A stretch of 64,000 bases of DNA from Gp13-AA77 sp035946575 (GTDB taxonomy: Bacteria; Acidobacteriota; Terriglobia; UBA7540). Below, piece by piece: positions 44,180 to 53,008 of this stretch; positions within the stretch are counted from its first letter, which is position 1, and each line of letters starts with the position of its first letter. A model generated the notes under the pieces. That model made no database searches. It worked only from the letters and a program-made list of their open reading frames with translations, and was not told the origin of the DNA. A program made the position numbers and the translations under genes. The stretch covers positions 1 to 64,000 of the forward strand of contig DASYZG010000125.1 of assembly GCA_035946575.1 (NCBI GenBank), written 5' to 3'.

Positions 44180-44384
44180 CTTCTTCCTCCACCGTATGAA
44201 CGACCAGCAGCAGAACCACACTTCCCGCGAATCCGATGGTGTGCCAGCGTTCCTCGCCCTCAACAATGCGGTCGATGTATGAAACAGCACCGCGATCGCT
44301 GAAAACGCGTGCCGCCACTTCGAACGAGACGCGGTGCTTTCACCGGTTAATCCGATCCTTCTTCGGATCCCAAACGAAAATCAT
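44100..44384 (-). pseudogene. brnT: BrnT-type toxin gene with an in-frame stop
   Basis: Reading from the ATG at 44384 gives MIFVWDPKKDRINR, then TGA at codon 15 (44342-44340), then KHRVSFEVAARVFSD...EERWHTIGFAG...RIISARKADSREQ, which follows the BrnT plan throughout; intact members run N-x2-KH-x-VSFE without a stop. Total length (94 codons) is normal. The TGA sits where Arg or Leu is usual, so it is a nonsense change, probably CGA to TGA. A GTG at 44318 could restart a truncated 72-residue protein lacking the N-terminal His/Lys catalytic region. BrnT is a ribosome-independent RNase. Confidence 0.8.
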
Positions 44385-44420
44385 TGTATATGCAACATTG
44401 TATCACAACTTTACGAGTCC
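44385..44420 (-). promoter_or_regulatory. promoter/operator region of brnTA
   Basis: Read on the minus strand, TTGTGATACAATGTTGCATATACAATG holds two direct ATACAATG copies 14 bp apart and a TATACA -10-like box just before the brnT ATG. Autorepression through such a site is usual for BrnA, but the exact operator is not defined. Confidence 0.35.
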
Positions 44421-44554
44421 CCATTGGCCGCACACTGAGATGCCGGCAGCTCTGAAATAATAGCGGCTCTACCCAGAGCCCTTATAAGACCCGGGTCGTA
44501 AAGACTTTTTGATTTCAATGCTCTGCCCGGCCGAACCTGCTAAGCTGTCCTCTC

Positions 44555-46285
44555 ATGCGTTGGATTTTCCCTAAAACTCAACCCGATCCCGAGGCTGCGG
44601 TGCGCCTCAGCCGCGAGTTCAAGCTTGAGCCGCTGGTGGCAAAGTTGCTCGCCATTCGCGGTTTCAGCGATCCGGTTGCCGCCGAGCGCTTCCTGCATCC
44701 CAAGCTCGATCATCTTCATGATCCGCTCCTGCTGGCCGGCATGGACGGGGCGGTCGCGCGTTTGCGCGCGGCGGTCGCGCGCCGGGAAAAGATCCTGATT
44801 TACGGCGACTACGACGTGGACGGCACCATGGCTGTGGTGGTCCTTCTGACGGCGCTTCGGTCGCTAGGGGCGTGCGTCGATACGCACATCCCGCACCGCC
44901 TCACCGATGGATACGGGATGCGCCCGGAGGTGATCGAGCGTGCCGCCGCGGATTGCGTGCGCGTGGTCGTCAGCGTGGACACCGGCGTGCGCGCGCATGA
45001 GGCCATCGGGCGCGCTCGCGAGCTGGGCCTCGACTGCATCGTTACGGATCACCATCTGCCGGAGGATCGTCTGCCGCCGGCGTACGCCATCCTCAATCCG
45101 CATCGCAGCGACTGCACTTACCCGAACAAAAATCTGTGCGGCGTGGGCGTGGCCTTCAAACTCGCGCAGGCGCTTCTCGGCATTACGGGAGGCGGAGGCG
45201 CTCCAGGCGCAGCGGCGGGGTCCACCCGGCTGCTCGAGTCTTATCTGAAGATCGTGGCGCTCGGCACCATTGCGGATGTGGTGCCGCTGACCGGCGAGAA
45301 CCGGGTGATCGCCAGCTTCGGCCTCGAAGGAATGCGCCGGGCCGTCGCGCCGGGCTTGCGGGCTCTGATCAAAGTCTGCGGCCTCGGTTGCGGCGAGGTC
45401 GTCACCGCCGGCCACGTTGGCTTCCAGCTCGCCCCGCGTTTGAATGCCGCCGGTCGCATGGAAAGCGCGCGCGATGTGATCGATCTGTTTACCGCCAGAG
45501 ACTCGGCGCTCGCCGACGAAATCGCGGCCCGACTCGACCGCCTGAATCAGGAACGCCAGCACGTGGAGGAAGCGATCACGAAGCGCGTGATCGAGCAGGT
45601 CGAGGCAAAGCCCGATTCTGCCGGGCGCCATTCTCTGGTCTTTGCCGGCGCTGGCTGGCACCGCGGTGTCATCGGCATCGTGGCGCAGCGCCTGGCGGAG
45701 CGTTACTACCGGCCCGCTCTGGTGATCGGCGTCGAGAATGGGGAAGGGGTGGGCTCGGGACGATCGATTTCAGGGTTCCACCTGTTGAAGGCGCTCGAAT
45801 CGGCGGCCGATCTGTTCACGCGATTCGGAGGCCACGCCCAGGCCGCCGGCTTTTCCCTGGATGCGGCCAGAATCCCGGAACTGGAAAAGCGTTTTGAGTC
45901 TTACGCCCGGGCCGCCTTGAAACCCGCAGACCTTGAGCCCGCCCTGCGCCTTGACACGGAAATCAGCCTCACGGATCTCGACGGCCCGGTTTACCAACAG
46001 TTGCAGGGGCTCGGTCCGCATGGTATGGGTAACCCGGCGCCGGTCTTCTGCGCCCGGGGATTGCGCCTCTGCGCTCCACCCCGCGTGCTTAAGGAGAAGC
46101 ATCTAAAGGTAAGGGTGAGCCAGGGCTCGCGGGCGTTCGACGCCCTGGCCTGGAACTGGGCTGCGCGGGCCCCGGAATTCCCGCAAGGCCAGCTCGTAGA
46201 TGCGGCGTTTACGCTGGGAGAGAACAGCTTCCAGGGGATAACCACCGTGAATCTCGAGTTGAAGGACATGAGGGCGGTAGTCTGA
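44555..46285 (+). CDS. recJ: single-stranded-DNA-specific exonuclease RecJ
   Basis: A 576-residue DHH-family nuclease. Motifs appear in order: YGDYDVDGTMAVVVLLTAL near residue 90, the SVDTGVRAHEAI and VTDHHLPEDRLPPAYAILNPH segment (DHH), the DHHA1 domain with GVIGIVAQRLAERYYRPALVI, and FGGHAQAAGFSL near 427 (GGHxxAAG). A C-terminal OB-like domain follows. RecJ degrades 5' single-stranded ends in recombination and mismatch repair. Length is typical (~570). It precedes the LPS-transport cluster in the same direction, separated by a dispersed repeat, so they probably have separate promoters. Confidence 0.95.
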   Translation: MRWIFPKTQPDPEAAVRLSREFKLEPLVAKLLAIRGFSDPVAAERFLHPKLDHLHDPLLLAGMDGAVARLRAAVARREKILIYGDYDVDGTMAVVVLLTALRSLGACVDTHIPHRLTDGYGMRPEVIERAAADCVRVVVSVDTGVRAHEAIGRARELGLDCIVTDHHLPEDRLPPAYAILNPHRSDCTYPNKNLCGVGVAFKLAQALLGITGGGGAPGAAAGSTRLLESYLKIVALGTIADVVPLTGENRVIASFGLEGMRRAVAPGLRALIKVCGLGCGEVVTAGHVGFQLAPRLNAAGRMESARDVIDLFTARDSALADEIAARLDRLNQERQHVEEAITKRVIEQVEAKPDSAGRHSLVFAGAGWHRGVIGIVAQRLAERYYRPALVIGVENGEGVGSGRSISGFHLLKALESAADLFTRFGGHAQAAGFSLDAARIPELEKRFESYARAALKPADLEPALRLDTEISLTDLDGPVYQQLQGLGPHGMGNPAPVFCARGLRLCAPPRVLKEKHLKVRVSQGSRAFDALAWNWAARAPEFPQGQLVDAAFTLGENSFQGITTVNLELKDMRAVV

Positions 46286-46339
46286 GACGGCGTTGCTGCG
46301 ACGCTGGGCGGTGCTTCGCCGTGCCGAAGCCAAATCGAC

Positions 46340-46440
46340 GCCTCTGCGATCTCTGCGCCTGATAAAGGCGCCAACACAGAGTTCACGGAGACTCTGCGCG
46401 CTCTGGGTTAGGCTTTAAACCGCAGAGAACACGGAGAAAT
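46340..46440. repeat. dispersed CTCTGTG-type palindromic repeat, copy 4
   Basis: CTCTGCGATCTCTGCGCCTGATAAAGGCGCCAACACAGAGTTCACGG is partly diverged; CGCGCTCTGGGTTAGGC...CCGCAGAGAACACGGAG closes it. It lies between recJ and the lptC-like gene. Confidence 0.6.
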
Positions 46441-46493
46441 CGAGCCGGGTCCGGAATGTAGTCGGCACCGAAGGCCGAGGCGAATCGAGAAAC

Positions 46494-49070
46494 GTGGCTG
46501 GTCCTGATCCATTTCGGCCTGCAGTTTCGGAATCTGCCGTGCACGCTCGCAGCGCTGTCGGGCGGAGGAGGCTTCTCCGCCGCGCGCTACTGGTCCTGCT
46601 CGCCCTGGGCGTCGTAGCCGTGGTCGTGGCGTATCGCTTGCGTCCCCGGCACACGCTGGCGCCCCTGACGGCCATTTCCCCGCTACCCTCCAATGCGCAA
46701 CAGGCGGCCGCCGGTTACAGCCTCACGCACTCCGAAGGTCAGCACGAAGTCTTTACCGTACGCGCCCAGCGCAGCACCGACCTCAAGAACGGCCAGGGGA
46801 CCATTCTCGATGGCGTCCTGGTGGAGGTGTTTGGCCGGACCGGGAATCAGCACGATCTTGTGAAGGCCAATCGCTGCGAGTACAACTCCACGCGTGAGGA
46901 CTTCTCCTGCACCGGGCCGGTCGCCATTGAATTGGACGCTCCCCGGGCGGCGCAAACCGTGCCGGCACCGGATTACGCTCCTTCATCGGCCACGCTGCAT
47001 GGGCGTCATCCGGTTTATCTCAATACCTCGGGCCTGGTCTACAACCAGAAGTCAGGACTGCTCAACGGCCGGGCGGACGTCGATTGGCGCTATGGGCCGG
47101 CAACAGGATCGGCCGTGGGTCTCACCTACGCCACGCGCGACGGGTCGCTCGATCTCGATCACAACGTCACCGCCACCGTTCCCGTCCAGGCTCCTGTCAA
47201 CGCGCGGAGTGCGCGAGTTCCCTCCCTGGTGCAAATCTCCGCCGCGCATTTGCGCTACGCCAAGAGCGATGGGCAGGTTGAACTGACGGGCCCGGTTCGC
47301 GTCACCGAAGGCGATCGGCGGATGGATGCCGGGCACGCGGTTCTTTATCTCGACACCCGGAATCGGCTTACGCGGGCGCTGCTGGGCGACGGGGTACAGG
47401 CCGCGGACAGATCCGAGAGCGCATCCCGCACCCTGCAGGCCTCCGCGCTTGCGGCCAGCTTCGATCCGGCCACGGGTGATCTGAAAGATCTTCATGCCAG
47501 CGGCCAGGTGCACCTCCAATCGCAGATCAAAGCCGGCGGGTTCTCCGCCATGGCGGCCGATCAGGTCCGCGTCAGCTTCACCGGCGCGCACTTTCATCCG
47601 GTAAAGGGTGACGCCAGCGGTAATGTCCACCTCACTTCCGAGTCTGGATCGAGGCGAGTCGCGCTGCAGGCGGGTGGGACCGCACCAACCCCGGCGCGGC
47701 ATGGCCTTTCGCGGGAGAACCTGGAGGCTGCCAATCTCCAGTTCAGCTTCCGCCCGGCAGACGGAACCCTGGACGAGGCTCACACTATCGGACCTGGCAA
47801 GCTGGACCTCGTTTCTGCCGATCCCAGGACCGGCAACCGGATCATCACGGCCGGCCGGTTCCAGATGGCTTTCGATGCCCGGAGCCGCCTGAAGAATCTG
47901 CAGGGACTCGGGCCAACGCGGGTGCTGTATGAACCTGCCGCGACCGCTCGTCGCGGCACGGTGGCCATGGAGAGCAGCGGGGACAGCTTGCAGGCGAGCC
48001 TCGACCCGCTGCCCGGCGCTCTGCAGTCCGTCCGGCAGGTTGGACACTTCGAGTTCATCGATGGCGACCGGCACGCGACGGCAGACCGCGCCGACTACTC
48101 GTCCGAGGGCGATTATCTGACCCTCACCGGGAACCCGCTCATGAGCGATCCGGCTGATCGTCTGCGAGCCGACCACGTCGTAATGCATCTCGCCACCAAT
48201 ACCGCCGAAGGAGTGGGGCACGTCAGTTCGACCCACGTAGGCGAATTCCCGGCAGAGGGGCTCGCCGGGGCGGGGCAGGCCCCGAGCGCGTCATCGGCAT
48301 CCGGCATCGCCTCTGGCGTGACGAACGTGCTCGCGGACCGGGTGATGGCGGATCGCAGCCGGCAGGTCTTTCGTTACGAAGGCCATGTCCGGGCGTGGCG
48401 TGGAACGGATGTGATCCAAGCACCGGCGGTCGATATCTACCGGTTGGAGCGTCGCCTGGTCGCCGATTCGGGCGTGATTACCTCGGATTTGGAGCCGTCC
48501 CAGGCCCAAAACGGTCCGTCGGGCCGGCGAGACCATGGCGGCATTACCCGTCAAGTTGCAGCCGGTCCAACGGCCGGGATGAGTACGGTACGCCCAGAGG
48601 AAAAGGCATCAAGCCCTTTGTTTTCAAGAGAAGAGCCCAGGGGCAGGGGCTCAGGCGCAACTCAGCCGGTCACAATTCGCGCGGATCGCCTCGAATATCG
48701 TGATCTGGAGCACAAGGCGATGTATCGGGGGCACGTGCGCATGGATGCATCGGGAGCCACGCTGGAGTGCGACCGGCTGGACGCGTACTTTACGACGCCG
48801 CAACCGGCTCAGCCGTCGCAGTTGGATCGTGCGGTGGCCGACGGCAACGTCGTCCTGCTTGAGCCCGGTCGGCGCGGCACGGGTGATCACGCGGATTACC
48901 TTGCCCGCGAGGGGAAGATCGTCATGACTGGCGGACCCCCGAGTCTATATGACGCTCAAAAGGGATTCACCACGGGCCGAAGTTTGACTTTCTTCACTCA
49001 GGATGATAGCTTGCTCGTAGACGGGGGAGCTGGGTTTCGGTCTCTTTCCGAGCACCGCTTGACGCAATAG
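46494..49070 (+). CDS. LptC/LptA-like LPS-transport fusion protein
   Basis: An 858-residue protein with one N-terminal helix (about residues 28-48, LLVLLALGVVAVVVAYRL), then LptC-like sequence, and repeated OstA/LptA-type beta segments (NRCEYNSTREDFSCTGPVAI, ADRADYSSEGDYLTLTGNP, DRLDAYFT) to the end. LptA domains line up into a periplasmic bridge that carries lipopolysaccharide from the LptBFG pump to the outer membrane. Such long LptCA fusions are known in acidobacteria and deltaproteobacteria. lptB follows 6 bp downstream, as expected. The start is GTG at 46494; a second GTG at 46539 is possible. The part between 570 and 720 is less typical and may be disordered. Confidence 0.8.
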   Translation: MAGPDPFRPAVSESAVHARSAVGRRRLLRRALLVLLALGVVAVVVAYRLRPRHTLAPLTAISPLPSNAQQAAAGYSLTHSEGQHEVFTVRAQRSTDLKNGQGTILDGVLVEVFGRTGNQHDLVKANRCEYNSTREDFSCTGPVAIELDAPRAAQTVPAPDYAPSSATLHGRHPVYLNTSGLVYNQKSGLLNGRADVDWRYGPATGSAVGLTYATRDGSLDLDHNVTATVPVQAPVNARSARVPSLVQISAAHLRYAKSDGQVELTGPVRVTEGDRRMDAGHAVLYLDTRNRLTRALLGDGVQAADRSESASRTLQASALAASFDPATGDLKDLHASGQVHLQSQIKAGGFSAMAADQVRVSFTGAHFHPVKGDASGNVHLTSESGSRRVALQAGGTAPTPARHGLSRENLEAANLQFSFRPADGTLDEAHTIGPGKLDLVSADPRTGNRIITAGRFQMAFDARSRLKNLQGLGPTRVLYEPAATARRGTVAMESSGDSLQASLDPLPGALQSVRQVGHFEFIDGDRHATADRADYSSEGDYLTLTGNPLMSDPADRLRADHVVMHLATNTAEGVGHVSSTHVGEFPAEGLAGAGQAPSASSASGIASGVTNVLADRVMADRSRQVFRYEGHVRAWRGTDVIQAPAVDIYRLERRLVADSGVITSDLEPSQAQNGPSGRRDHGGITRQVAAGPTAGMSTVRPEEKASSPLFSREEPRGRGSGATQPVTIRADRLEYRDLEHKAMYRGHVRMDASGATLECDRLDAYFTTPQPAQPSQLDRAVADGNVVLLEPGRRGTGDHADYLAREGKIVMTGGPPSLYDAQKGFTTGRSLTFFTQDDSLLVDGGAGFRSLSEHRLTQ

Positions 49071-49076
49071 CCTGCC

Positions 49077-49805
49077 ATGTCAGTACTCTCAACCGTCGAC
49101 CTGACGAAATCTTACAAGGGACGTAAAGTAGTTGACGGAATGAGCCTTAGGATCGACCCGGGCGAGGTGGTCGGCCTGCTTGGTCCTAATGGCGCGGGCA
49201 AGACGACGTCGTTCTACATTATCGTCGGTTTGGTGAGCCCCGATGCCGGACAGGTGTTGCTCGACGGATCGGACATCACGGGTTTACCCATGTACCTGCG
49301 GGCCAGGGCGGGTATCAGTTATCTGCCGCAGGAGCCCTCGATCTTCCGGAAGCTCACGGTGGAAGAGAACCTGATGGCGGTGCTGGAAACCCTGCCGCTA
49401 AGCGCGCATCAGCGTCGAGAGCGACTGGAGGAGCTTCTGGAGGAGTTGGGCCTTCAGCAGGTGCGCCGGAGTTATGGCTACATGCTGTCAGGAGGAGAGC
49501 GCCGCCGGGTGGAGATTGCGCGCTCGTTGGTCATCTCGCCGTCATTTATCCTGCTGGACGAGCCTTTCTCCGGGATCGACCCGTTGACGGTCATCGATCT
49601 CCAGAACATCATCTTGCAATTGAAGAGCTCCGGCATAGGGATTCTGCTGACGGACCATAACGTGCGGGAGACTTTGCAAGTCACGGACCGAGCGTATATC
49701 ATCAACGGTGGGAGGATATTCCGTGCTGGCACCCCGCAGGCATTGGGCAACGATGCCGAGGTGAAGCGGATTTATCTCGGGGATAATTTCAGGTTGGCGA
49801 TCTAA
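49077..49805 (+). CDS. lptB: LPS export ABC ATPase LptB
   Basis: A 242-residue ATPase. Walker A is GPNGAGKTT, the signature LSGGERRRVEIARS and Walker B PSFILLDEPFSGIDP, with the Q loop at YLPQEPSIFRKLTVEEN, all matching LptB closely. It powers extraction of LPS from the inner membrane with LptFG, which are not in this window. It follows the lptCA-like gene by 6 bp and overlaps the rpoN start region (TAAATG), so the unit is one operon. Confidence 0.96.
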   Translation: MSVLSTVDLTKSYKGRKVVDGMSLRIDPGEVVGLLGPNGAGKTTSFYIIVGLVSPDAGQVLLDGSDITGLPMYLRARAGISYLPQEPSIFRKLTVEENLMAVLETLPLSAHQRRERLEELLEELGLQQVRRSYGYMLSGGERRRVEIARSLVISPSFILLDEPFSGIDPLTVIDLQNIILQLKSSGIGILLTDHNVRETLQVTDRAYIINGGRIFRAGTPQALGNDAEVKRIYLGDNFRLAI

Positions 49806-51281
49806 ATGGAAGCGAATCGCCCCAAACTCGGTCTGAACCTCAATGTCGCGCAGAGGCAGATCCTCACGCCGGGACTGGTTCAGATGGTCACCGTCCTGGC
49901 CTTGAACCGCCTGGAACTCCGCGAGATGATCAACACCGAAATGGTCGCGAATCCTGTTCTCGAGGAGGTGACCGACGAGGCTCCGTCTGCTGAGGAGGTC
50001 CGGGAAAAGGTCGAGGCAGAAGGCGAAGCTCCCCTCCCTCCGAAGCCCTCCAACGGCGACGCTCCCAGCCCTGAGCAGCAGGATTCGTTCCAGGAAGTGG
50101 ACTACGGTTCGTTCTTCGACGACTACCTGGATCCGGGCTACAAGTCCCCTGCCGCCGAATCCATCGAAAAGCCTTCTTTTGAGAATTTCCTCTCGCGGCC
50201 TGCGTCGCTTGCCGACCACCTGGAGTGGCAGCTGAACCTTTCCATCTGTCCGGATGCCGTGCGCGATTCGGCTTACTCCATTATTGGCAATCTGAACGAG
50301 GACGGCTATCTGACTGCCACTGCCGACGAGATTGCGGCGACTGGCGGGCATAAGAAGGAAGATGTGGAGCAGGCGCTGAAACTGGTTCAGGACCTCGACC
50401 CGCCGGGTGTCGCTGCCCGTGACTTGCGCGAATGTTTGCTGCTGCAATTGAAGATGCTGGCGCCCTCATCGGGCACGGCGAACTCGATGGCGGCTCGCAT
50501 TGTCTCCGAGCACCTCGACAAGTTACAGAACAAGCAGTACAAGGAGATCGCCCGCGCTCTTGATCGGCCGCAGCCGGCGGTGGAACGTGCGCTGGATCTC
50601 ATCCGCACGCTCGATCCGCGTCCCGGACAGCGCTACAACACGGTTGAGGCGCGCCTGGTGGAGCCCGACGTCGCTTTCGTCAAGGTGGGCGACGACTACA
50701 AGATAATTATGAACGAAGACGGGATGCCGCAGCTCCGCTTGAGCCGCCGGTACCGTCGCATGCTGGAGCAGGGTGACACCACGCGCGACGTTCGCACCTG
50801 GGTGAAGGAGCGTTTCAATTCGGCTCTGCAATTGCTCAAAAACATCGAGCAGCGGAAGCAGACCATTCAGCGGGTTTGCCAGGTGATCATCGAACGGCAG
50901 CGTGAGTTTCTGGATAAGGGTGACGACTACCTGCGTCCCATGATGATCAAGGAAGTCGCGGAGATCGTCGGCGTGCACCCCTCCACCGTCAGCCGGGCCG
51001 TGGGCAGCAAGTATGCGGAAACCCCCCAGGGAGTACGCGAGTTGCGGTCGTTCTTCTCGGAAGCCGTGCAAGGGCCGGCCGGCGCTGCGCTGCCGCTGGT
51101 GAGTCTGAAGCGCGCGGTAAAGAAGATGATCGAAGAAGAGGACGCGGCCCACCCGCTCACGGACGACCAGATCACACAGCGATTGCACCAGATGGGCATT
51201 TCCGTTACCCGCCGCACTGTAGCAAAATACCGCGAAGACATGCACATTCCGAGCACTCACCATCGGCGGAGGAAGCCATGA
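49806..51281 (+). CDS. rpoN: RNA polymerase sigma-54 factor RpoN
   Basis: A 491-residue sigma-54. The activator-interacting region I starts with KLGLNLNVAQRQILTPGLVQMV; an acidic region II (about residues 55-110) follows; the core-binding and DNA-binding domains end with the RpoN box TRRTVAKYRED. The start codon comes directly after the lptB stop. It works with enhancer-binding proteins such as the NtrX-type regulator at 20.7 kb. The location in an lptB-rpoN-hpf-rapZ cluster is conserved across Gram-negative bacteria, which supports orthology. Confidence 0.97.
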   Translation: MEANRPKLGLNLNVAQRQILTPGLVQMVTVLALNRLELREMINTEMVANPVLEEVTDEAPSAEEVREKVEAEGEAPLPPKPSNGDAPSPEQQDSFQEVDYGSFFDDYLDPGYKSPAAESIEKPSFENFLSRPASLADHLEWQLNLSICPDAVRDSAYSIIGNLNEDGYLTATADEIAATGGHKKEDVEQALKLVQDLDPPGVAARDLRECLLLQLKMLAPSSGTANSMAARIVSEHLDKLQNKQYKEIARALDRPQPAVERALDLIRTLDPRPGQRYNTVEARLVEPDVAFVKVGDDYKIIMNEDGMPQLRLSRRYRRMLEQGDTTRDVRTWVKERFNSALQLLKNIEQRKQTIQRVCQVIIERQREFLDKGDDYLRPMMIKEVAEIVGVHPSTVSRAVGSKYAETPQGVRELRSFFSEAVQGPAGAALPLVSLKRAVKKMIEEEDAAHPLTDDQITQRLHQMGISVTRRTVAKYREDMHIPSTHHRRRKP

Positions 51282-51326
51282 ATCCTCCCTCTGCCCGCTT
51301 TTGCCCTCGGAACTGGAGGTCCACTC

Positions 51327-51863
51327 ATGCAGATCGAGTACACCGGCCGCCAGATCGACGTCACGCCGGATCTGCGCCAATACACTGAAGAACGCCTGAA
51401 CAAAGTCGCGCGCCTGTTACGCGATCGTTGCAGCCTTCACGTCATCCTGACCGTGGAGAGGCACCTGCGCGTCGCGGAGGTTACCCTCAAGTTCCGCGAC
51501 CACGATCTCGTCGGAATCGGCCAGACTGCCGACGTACGGAGCTCGCTCAACGACGCTCTGGACAAGGTCGAGAAGCAGGTAGTCCGCCTGCTGGAGAGAA
51601 AACGCGAGCGCAAGCGCCGCCCCAAGCCGACGTCGGCCATTCTGTTGAATGTTCTCGCCCCCCAGCGAACCGATCATTTAGAGCGAGAGGCGCTCGAAAC
51701 CGAACGTATCGCCATCAAGCCGCTCAGCGTCGAGGAAGCCATTGACTCAAAGGAACTCGCGCAGCGCGGCGCGGTGGTGTTCCGCAACTCCGAGACCGAA
51801 CGAGTCAATGTGATTTACCGGCGTACGGACGGTAAGCTGACCCTTATTGAGCCGGAACCGTAA
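51327..51863 (+). CDS. hpf: long-form ribosome hibernation promoting factor
   Basis: A 178-residue protein of the long HPF type. The N-terminal domain (1-~105) binds the 30S subunit; the C-terminal domain (~120-178; RIAIKPLSVEEAIDSKEL, FRNSETERVNVIYRRTDGKLTLIEPEP) drives 100S dimer formation. Both are present. It inhibits translation in stationary phase. It follows rpoN by 45 bp and the classical cluster order supports the name. Confidence 0.93.
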   Translation: MQIEYTGRQIDVTPDLRQYTEERLNKVARLLRDRCSLHVILTVERHLRVAEVTLKFRDHDLVGIGQTADVRSSLNDALDKVEKQVVRLLERKRERKRRPKPTSAILLNVLAPQRTDHLEREALETERIAIKPLSVEEAIDSKELAQRGAVVFRNSETERVNVIYRRTDGKLTLIEPEP

Positions 51864-51934
51864 ATTCAGTGACAAGTGGCGAGTGACAAGAGGCAAGGGC
51901 CCTGTTGCTCGTCACTCGTCGCTTGTCGCTCAGA

Positions 51935-52825
51935 ATGAAGCCATCCTCCGCCAAGCCATCCCAATGTCGCTTTGTCCTGATTACGGGCCTCAGCGGGTCC
52001 GGCAAAGGCTCCGCCCTCCGGGCTTTTGAGGATCTCGGCTACTACTGTGTGGACAATCTGCCCTCCAATCTCATTCGCACCTTTCGCGACCTCTGCTTCG
52101 CGCCGAACAGCCGCATCACCAAGGCTGCCGTGGCCGTGGACATCCGGGAAGGCGAGGCTGTCCGCCAGCTTCCGGCGTTCTACGACCGGCTGGTCAAAGA
52201 GCGGCCCCGTCCCACGCTGGTTTTTCTCGACGCCTCTGACGACGCGATCATCCGGCGCTTCGAGGAGACGCGCCGTCCACATCCCCTGGGACGCGACCTG
52301 CCTCTGCAGGAGGGCATCAGCCGCGAGCGCCGCCTGCTCCGGCCCATCCGCCAGCGAGCCGACGAAGTGCTCGACACCACGCGGCTGAACACGCAGGAGC
52401 TGCGGCAGATCATCCAGGCGCACTTCGGCGGCGGACGGACGCATGGCACGATGCCGATTTCGGTGGTTTCGTTCGGCTACCGCTTTGGGCTGCCCCAGGA
52501 GGCGGACCTCGTCTTCGACGTTCGCTTTCTGCCCAACCCCAACTACGTCCGCGAGCTCAAGAAGAAGACCGGACGCGCCCCCGAGGTGGTGCGGTTCATG
52601 GACGACGTGCCCGGCACTCGCGAGTTCCTGCGCCGCGTCTCGGAGCTGTTGCTTTATCTCCTGCCTCAGTTCATCCAAGAGGGGAAGAGTTACCTGACGA
52701 TCGCCATTGGCTGCACGGGCGGACGCCACCGATCCGTGATGGTGGCGGAGCGCCTGGCGAAATCGCTGGCCGGAGGCGGCTACCAGACCAAGGTGACCCA
52801 CCGCGATATCGCCCGCGCCGCCTAA
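51935..52825 (+). CDS. rapZ: RNase adapter protein RapZ
   Basis: A 296-residue protein with Walker A GLSGSGKGSALRAFEDLGYYCVDNLP and C-terminal SYLTIAIGCTGGRHRSVMVAERLA, the RapZ/YvcJ signature. RapZ binds nucleotides and in enterobacteria guides RNase E to the small RNA GlmZ to tune glucosamine-6-phosphate synthase; in other phyla the target is unknown. The ATG at 51935 is preferred because the longer frame runs into an inverted repeat (GTGACAAGTGGCGAGTGACAAG... and CACTCGTCGCTTGTCGC) in the 71-bp gap after hpf. Confidence 0.93.
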   Translation: MKPSSAKPSQCRFVLITGLSGSGKGSALRAFEDLGYYCVDNLPSNLIRTFRDLCFAPNSRITKAAVAVDIREGEAVRQLPAFYDRLVKERPRPTLVFLDASDDAIIRRFEETRRPHPLGRDLPLQEGISRERRLLRPIRQRADEVLDTTRLNTQELRQIIQAHFGGGRTHGTMPISVVSFGYRFGLPQEADLVFDVRFLPNPNYVRELKKKTGRAPEVVRFMDDVPGTREFLRRVSELLLYLLPQFIQEGKSYLTIAIGCTGGRHRSVMVAERLAKSLAGGGYQTKVTHRDIARAA

Positions 52826-52898
52826 GCCCCTTCCGAGATCAAGCGTAGTCATCTAAGCTAGTGTACTGCCCGCTGAATAGGCGGACAACTGGCGCGCT

Positions 52899-52975
52899 CG
52901 TAGCGGCGGCTTCATGCCGCCACCGCGAATTGAAAATGCCGAAGTTATGGCGACGGTAAGTCGCCGCTACCTTGC
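52899..52975. repeat. hairpin repeat, TAGCGGCGG family
   Basis: GTAGCGGCGGCTTCATGCCGCCACCGCG and a matching CGACGGTAAGTCGCCGCTACC form nested complementary arms. It lies between convergent rapZ and beta-galactosidase. The rest of 52826-53008 holds nothing. Confidence 0.6.
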
Positions 52976-53008
52976 CCGCCTGAATACCGGGCGACACGCT
53001 GGTTATAA

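Noticed and set aside
44340..44342. Second selenocysteine codon in brnT
   Set aside because: The TGA sits at a position filled by Arg or Leu in BrnT and not Cys, and no SECIS-like hairpin follows at the right distance. A nonsense change is simpler.
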